NCBI GenBank assembly: GCA_024278775.1
Contig: JAJRSP010000032.1
Coordinates: 1 to 17,298, forward strand
Direction: 5' to 3'
DNA: 17,298 bases
From: Planctomycetota bacterium
Lineage (GTDB): Bacteria > Planctomycetota > Phycisphaerae > UBA1845
This document shows, one piece after another, positions 13,287 through 17,298 of the stretch. Position 1 is the first letter of the stretch, and the number at the start of each line of letters is the position of its first letter. Position numbers and translations under genes: made by a program. The notes under the pieces are model-generated. The model was not told the origin of the DNA. It made no database searches and saw nothing but the letters and a program-made list of their open reading frames with translations.

Positions 13287-14726
13287 ATGACGCGAACAAC
13301 AGCATCAAAGGCAAAACGCACCGTCAGGTCAAAGGCACCTGTTTCTGTAAAGTCACGATTGCCAAAAAAACTGACCAATATTCCGAAAACGGTACGTACG
13401 TTTCGTTCGGCAGTAAACTTTCTAGATTCACTGACGAATTACGAGCGTGTCCCTCGTGCTCGTTATACGCCGGGGAATTTCGGCTTGTCTCGAATGAATC
13501 GAATGCTTTCAGCTTTGGAGCATCCGCACAAATCGTTTCGCACGATTCACATTGCCGGGACTAAGGGCAAGGGTAGCACGGCTACCATGCTAGCTGAAAT
13601 GTTGCGAGGCTGTGGCCACAAGGTGGGGCTGTACACGTCGCCGCATGTGCTGACCATCCGTGAGCGTATCGTGGTCGATGGAAAAATGATTTCCGAAGCG
13701 GCCTTTGCCAAGACAATCGCGGCCGTGTTGGCGATTACCACCAAGGCGAAGGTCGCGAAGCCGACCTATTTTGAGATGTTGACCTGCGCGGCGTTCCTGC
13801 ATTTTCAGATAGAAAAGGTCGATATCGCCGTGATTGAGACCGGGATGGGTGGTCGACTGGATGCGACGAACGTGATTTCGCCGGAAGTGGTGGGTATCAC
13901 GAGCATCAGCCGGGACCACATGGCCCAGCTTGGAACGACCCTCTCCGCGATCGCCGGGGAGAAGTGCGGCATTATCAAAAAGGGTGTGCCGGTCATCAGT
14001 GCCCCGCAGCCGGAAGAGGTTCGTGCCGTGATTCAGGCGGCCGCAGAAGAGGTTGGTGCGCCGCTTCGTTATTCGGACGAAGGTGTCCAGTACAGCTACC
14101 GTTTCGAGTTTTCGCGTTCCTCCGGGCGGCATGCGCGGATTTGTCTGACGACGCCGAATAGCCGTTTTGAGCATCTTCAGGTACCGCTGCCGGGGCAGCA
14201 TCAGGCGATCAATTGCGGTTTGGCTGTAGGCGTTTTGGATGCGTTGAAATCCAAGGGGTTTGACATTCCCGAGCAGAAAGCGACGGCCGGTCTCGCCAAC
14301 GTTGTGCTTCCCGGGCGGATGCAGATCATACGCGAATTGCCTCGCGTGCTTGTCGACGGTGCCCACAATGCGGCCAGCATAGATGCGCTGATGCGGGCGA
14401 TTGGTCAGAACGTCACCTACGACTCGATGATCGTGATCTTTGCCTGTCACAAGGACAAGGACGCGGACGGTATGATCCGGCGTCTCCAGCTTGGTGCGGA
14501 TAAGATGATTATCACCCGGACGGAGTCATCACGGAGTGCCGAGCCGTCCGAGTTGGCCGCGACTTACTCCGAGAATTGCGGGAAGATGGTTCAGGTGACC
14601 GATACCCTGGAAGATGCCATGCAGATTGCGATGGGGGCGGCCGGTCGTGAGGATCTGATCTGCGTGACGGGTTCGTTTTATCTTGTGGCCGAAGCGATCC
14701 GGAAGTTTTCAAAAAAATCTGAGTAA
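13287..14726 (+). CDS. folC: Bifunctional folylpolyglutamate synthase / dihydrofolate synthase
   Basis: This Mur-ligase-fold ATP-dependent enzyme adds glutamate to dihydropteroate and/or folates in the cytosol. Counting from ATG 13287 (479 residues) it shows the P-loop GTKGKGST (91-98), TSPHVLTIRERI (117-128), ETGMGGRLDATN (184-195), RDHMAQLG (209-216), LPGRM (341-345), DGAHN (357-361) linking to the C-terminal glutamate domain, and TGSFYLVAEAIR (461-472). The first 37 residues are an unusual basic tail with 12 Lys/Arg and no acidic residue before the normal FolC start near VNFLDSLTNYERV. ATG 13287 is preferred over TTG 13251 because the latter is the apparent -35 box. No Shine-Dalgarno sequence is visible. 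Confidence 0.95.
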   Translation: MTRTTASKAKRTVRSKAPVSVKSRLPKKLTNIPKTVRTFRSAVNFLDSLTNYERVPRARYTPGNFGLSRMNRMLSALEHPHKSFRTIHIAGTKGKGSTATMLAEMLRGCGHKVGLYTSPHVLTIRERIVVDGKMISEAAFAKTIAAVLAITTKAKVAKPTYFEMLTCAAFLHFQIEKVDIAVIETGMGGRLDATNVISPEVVGITSISRDHMAQLGTTLSAIAGEKCGIIKKGVPVISAPQPEEVRAVIQAAAEEVGAPLRYSDEGVQYSYRFEFSRSSGRHARICLTTPNSRFEHLQVPLPGQHQAINCGLAVGVLDALKSKGFDIPEQKATAGLANVVLPGRMQIIRELPRVLVDGAHNAASIDALMRAIGQNVTYDSMIVIFACHKDKDADGMIRRLQLGADKMIITRTESSRSAEPSELAATYSENCGKMVQVTDTLEDAMQIAMGAAGREDLICVTGSFYLVAEAIRKFSKKSE

Positions 14727-14781
14727 CTTCACCGCGTGCTTGTTCCGATGGATTAAGAGGCTGGTCAGCACGGGGGGCGTA

Positions 14782-14810
14782 GGGGAACGAGCCGTTGTGG
14801 TCGTGTCCCC
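14782..14810 (+). other. Hairpin between folC and the RCK gene
   Basis: GGGGAACGA (14782-14790) pairs with TCGTGTCCCC (14801-14810) with one bulged base, giving a nine-pair stem and a ten-base loop. No T-tract follows, so it is not a standard terminator. It sits 27 bases before the RCK gene's ribosome-binding site and may affect its message. Confidence 0.35.
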
Positions 14811-14836
14811 ACCTTGGATGTGCCGAGCTTCCCACC

Positions 14837-14842
14837 GGAGGA
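14837..14842 (+). promoter_or_regulatory. Ribosome-binding site GGAGGA fixing a TTG start
   Basis: GGAGGA is seven bases before the TTG at 14850, which is the best evidence that translation starts there rather than at the TTG at 14814 or a later codon. Confidence 0.6.
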
Positions 14843-14849
14843 ATTCTCT

Positions 14850-15419
14850 TTGGACTTGGATCACTATGAGTCTATCGCTGCTACCTACCGCCATGGACGG
14901 GTAGAGCTTGACGACGAAACGTCATGGCCTGAGGGCACCCGGCTGGTGGTCTCGCGGGAAGCCCCGACGGAGTTTGATCCGTCGATTGAGGGGCACGTCA
15001 TCATTGTCGGGTTTGGGCTGGCCGGTCGCTGTGTGGCCGATTTGCTCGATCGCACAAAGCTCACCTACAGCATCATCGAACGAAACCCCGTGACGGTCGA
15101 GACGCAACATGCGCTGGGGCGGCGCATTTTTTTGGGCGGTGCCGCCAGCGCGGGCACGCTGGTCGAGGCCGGGTTGAACTCCGCCGACATCCTTGCCCTC
15201 ACCATACCCGACGAGGCAGCCGTGCTTAAATCAATCGAGCTGGCGAGACGTCTGCGTCCGGATATTTATATCGTCGCACGAACCAACTATTCCTCGCAGG
15301 GGATGCGCGCTACGCAGCTCGGTGCCAATGTCGTTATCAAAGCTGAGCAGGCCGTCGCGTTCCAATTCTACGACAGACTCAGCGGCTATCTCCGCCGCAT
15401 CGCGCATCCGGCGAAGTAG
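14850..15419 (+). CDS. RCK_N (TrkA-N) NAD-binding protein with N-terminal WPEGTRL-type segment
   Basis: Starting at TTG 14850 the product has 189 residues. Residues 1-35 (YESIAATYRHGRVEL...WPEGTRLVV) form a short beta-type segment like DUF104/antitoxin-type motifs (Y-x-x-G-x-V-x-L ... PEGT-x-V-x-V). From about 48 it is an RCK_N Rossmann domain: HVIIVGFGLAGRC with G-x-G-x-x-G at 54-59, acidic E77 closing strand 2 (NAD rather than NADP), FLGGAAS (94-100), ADILALTIPD (112-121) and IVARTNYSS (141-149). RCK_N domains sense NAD(H) or nucleotides and gate K+ channels or transporters. Here no channel and no RCK_C domain follow, so it may be a free-standing regulatory subunit of a transporter encoded elsewhere. 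It is 123 bases downstream of folC. Confidence 0.82.
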   Translation: MDLDHYESIAATYRHGRVELDDETSWPEGTRLVVSREAPTEFDPSIEGHVIIVGFGLAGRCVADLLDRTKLTYSIIERNPVTVETQHALGRRIFLGGAASAGTLVEAGLNSADILALTIPDEAAVLKSIELARRLRPDIYIVARTNYSSQGMRATQLGANVVIKAEQAVAFQFYDRLSGYLRRIAHPAK

Positions 15420-15482
15420 CGCGCTGCTTCCACGCGGGAATCTTGCAACTTGCGGTAATAATTCCATTTTTCCAGCGAATAG

Positions 15483-15491
15483 TGGTATAAT
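15483..15491 (+). promoter_or_regulatory. Extended -10 promoter TGG-TATAAT before the glycoside hydrolase gene
   Basis: A perfect TATAAT (15486-15491) is preceded by TGG, the extended -10 motif, with no good -35. Transcription would start near 15498, giving a leader of about 55 bases to GTG 15553. Confidence 0.5.
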
Positions 15492-15552
15492 GCATCGGTC
15501 GGGGGTTGGCCTTGGGTAAGCCGGAGGGCGTTCCGTTATCGAGGGAGTCTGG

Positions 15553-17298
15553 GTGACGACAAAGCATGTGCTCATCCTTACGGTGGTGTGGTCTGGTATC
15601 GCCATCCCCGCGTGCGCCCGGTCTGCACCGACCAGTGCCCCGATCACCGGGGTGGGCAGTCTGCCGCTTCTTCCCCGAGGGAATCATCTGGGCATGAAGG
15701 TGGGGTTTGAGTCCTACCCGCCGTCGGTGTCAATGATCGTGGACGCAAAGTGGCAAGAAGCGCTGTCCCGGGGGATGCGCATTGGACGTGTTCAACTCGA
15801 CTGGGCTGACCTGGAACCGGTTGCCAACCAGTACAATACGGCCGCATTGCTTGAACGACTTCAGCCGATGCAGACCGACGGTTTGAGCAGTTTGGTGCTG
15901 ATCGGGACGGTGGACACGGTGGGGACGGGTCGGCCGCCGGACTTGTCGGGTAGCTCGTTTGCTGATCCGGTCGTGATCGCACGGTACAAGGCGCTCATGG
16001 ATTGGGTTGTGCCGATGGTCGCCGATCACGGAGGTTACTGCATTTCCATCGGTAATGAACCCATGGGCTATCTCGAAAATCAGCCGTCCGAGCTTCAACC
16101 GATGGCCGACTTTATTGCGGCGATTCGTGACCATGTTCACTCGATCAACCCGGACATGGCGGTCACGATGACGCTCAACGGAAGCCCGGACTTGTGGGTG
16201 GTGCCGTTCGACACCCTCGCGGCGCAGTGCGATGTGCTCTGCGCGAATCATTATGGTTTGGATGCCAATACGCTCCTGGCGAAAGATCCGGCAATGTTTG
16301 CGTCCGACCTGCAAAACCTGCTCAGTCATGCGAGTGGAAAAAACCTCATACTCCAGGAGTTGGGTATGCCCTCGGGTTGGGCGCACCAGCCGTCGCTCAC
16401 TGGTGCTACCGAAGAAATGGCCCGGCAGTTTCTCCGCAATGCGGTGACGGAACTCAAGCGTGAGCCACGGTTCCGCGCGGTCTATTGGTTTACCACGATG
16501 GATTGGTCTCAGGCACTGACGGATCTTCAACGCGACGAGTTGGCCGCCGCGGGTGTGCCACCGTCTACGCTTGTGTTGCTGGACGAGTGGCTCCGTACCG
16601 GCGGGCTCTGTCGATATGAGCAGCCGGGGTTCGCGGACGGTTCCGCCCGGTCGGCGTGGGATGAGTTCTTGCAAGGGGTGGGGCCGCCACGACCGCTGAT
16701 GGGTTTCACTACTTTTCCATACGACGTCTCGCAGCAGGCCGTCGATGACACCTACTCGTTTATCGCTAACAACGCCGATTTGATCACGTTTCACCTGGAT
16801 AACAAGGTGCCGTGGCCCGAAGCACTGGCCGGCAACGACCAGTACCACCCCCATGTCATCGCAGAAATCGACGCCATGGTCGCGAACCTACCGCCCGGGC
16901 ACCGCGTGTATGTCTCCACCACGCCGCAAAACAGCGCTCGCGCCGCCGCGTTGGCGGACTACTGGGCCGAGACGGATGGCCTGCCGCTGCCGCCCGGCTG
17001 GGACACCAAGACGCTGGATGACCCGGACGTGATCCAGGCGTTTACCAACTGGTGTCGTTATCTGATTGCACGTTACCATCCGGATTTCTTCGCGTATGGT
17101 ATTGAGAGCAATGGGGGATTCACCGGCGTGACCGACCCAGGGTATGCCTCGTTTCTCACGCTGGCGCAACAGGTGTACGCGACGCTCAAAGCCGAGAACC
17201 CGACCCTGCCTATTTTTCTCACCGTACAGACCAGCTCGTCTGCCGCTGTGGGGCAACCGTTTCTTGACATGACTTCCGGGATCCTGGCGTATTCCGAT
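15553..17298 (+). CDS. Secreted glycoside hydrolase with two TIM-barrel-like domains, 3' end cut by the window
   Basis: The frame is open from GTG 15553 to the window end (582 residues, no stop), with GGGAG at 15543-15547 as ribosome-binding site. The N-terminus is a signal peptide (apolar HVLILTVVWSGIAIPA, then Cys21; lipobox quality is poor because Pro precedes Ala, so cleavage near ARSA is also possible). Domain one (about 45-375) looks like a clan GH-A barrel: RVQLDWADLEP (79-89), ISIGNEP with acid/base E169, CANHYG (230-235), ILQELGMPSG with nucleophile E269 and YWFTTMDW (311-318). Domain two (from about 380) starts MGFTTFPYD and contains HLDNKVPWPEAL, VSTTPQN and YGIESN (E518), a barrel type I recall from planctomycete and acidobacterial proteins. 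The substrate is unknown, presumably a polysaccharide. Confidence 0.8.
   Translation, partial: MTTKHVLILTVVWSGIAIPACARSAPTSAPITGVGSLPLLPRGNHLGMKVGFESYPPSVSMIVDAKWQEALSRGMRIGRVQLDWADLEPVANQYNTAALLERLQPMQTDGLSSLVLIGTVDTVGTGRPPDLSGSSFADPVVIARYKALMDWVVPMVADHGGYCISIGNEPMGYLENQPSELQPMADFIAAIRDHVHSINPDMAVTMTLNGSPDLWVVPFDTLAAQCDVLCANHYGLDANTLLAKDPAMFASDLQNLLSHASGKNLILQELGMPSGWAHQPSLTGATEEMARQFLRNAVTELKREPRFRAVYWFTTMDWSQALTDLQRDELAAAGVPPSTLVLLDEWLRTGGLCRYEQPGFADGSARSAWDEFLQGVGPPRPLMGFTTFPYDVSQQAVDDTYSFIANNADLITFHLDNKVPWPEALAGNDQYHPHVIAEIDAMVANLPPGHRVYVSTTPQNSARAAALADYWAETDGLPLPPGWDTKTLDDPDVIQAFTNWCRYLIARYHPDFFAYGIESNGGFTGVTDPGYASFLTLAQQVYATLKAENPTLPIFLTVQTSSSAAVGQPFLDMTSGILAYSD

Noticed and set aside
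14702..14733. GAAGTT...AACTTC inverted repeat at the folC 3' end as a terminator
   Set aside because: The loop is long, the stem has six pairs and no T-tract follows on the plus strand.
15730..16854. 374-codon minus-strand open frame opposite the glycoside hydrolase
   Set aside because: The plus-strand frame shows NEP and QELG active-site motifs and remains open for 582 codons; the antisense product has no recognisable domain.

Overview
The window is about 60% GC, densely packed bacterial chromosome with no rRNA, tRNA, CRISPR array, integrase or intact insertion sequence that I can see. The gene content suggests a Planctomycetota bacterium, probably near the class Phycisphaerae. This rests on family resemblance recalled from memory, not on a search: an exported HEAT-repeat protein, a tiny LLQVGGC lipoprotein, a WPEGTRL-type N-terminal segment on an RCK protein, a FolC of planctomycete flavour, a two-barrel glycoside hydrolase, and several genes with little or no Shine-Dalgarno signal.

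Layout. 1-170: a cluster of small hairpins built on GGCATGCC, lying downstream of a minus-strand sugar-phosphate transferase gene (171-860). 1074-1743: two small plus-strand genes, a DUF2007-type protein and a 53-residue putative lipoprotein. 2059-5239: a 795-residue exported HEAT-repeat protein with a Met/His copper-type tandem repeat and a receiver-like domain between its HEAT blocks, followed by a Sir2 deacylase. 5260-8269 (minus strand): an OmpA-like lipoprotein followed by a long TPR lipoprotein with a largely disordered C-terminal part; these meet sir2 tail to tail across a short AT-rich tandem repeat and a dispersed-repeat-like motif that supplies the TPR gene's stop codon. 8560-12011: an apparent operon of M19 dipeptidase, GT-C-type membrane glycosyltransferase and Maf nucleotide pyrophosphatase. 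11994-13100 (minus): aroB, overlapping maf by 18 bp at the 3' end and divergent from folC (13287-14726). 14850-15419: an RCK_N (TrkA-N) protein with a short N-terminal beta-type segment. 15553 to the window end: a secreted or lipid-anchored glycoside hydrolase with two TIM-barrel-like domains, cut by the window edge.

How the genes fit together. Most are housekeeping or envelope functions: chorismate and folate synthesis (aroB, folC), nucleotide sanitation (maf), protein deacylation (sir2), glycan assembly and breakdown (sugar transferase, GT-C protein, glycoside hydrolase) and periplasmic/outer-membrane scaffolds (HEAT, TPR and OmpA-like proteins). No defence system or complete mobile element is visible. 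The most unusual points are the Met/His plus HEAT plus receiver-like architecture, the envelope lipoprotein pair with repeated Cys-centred motifs, a set of apparently near-leaderless genes (aroB, folC, perhaps the dipeptidase) with the promoter hexamer directly in front of ATG, and a stop codon lying in a dispersed-repeat-like sequence.
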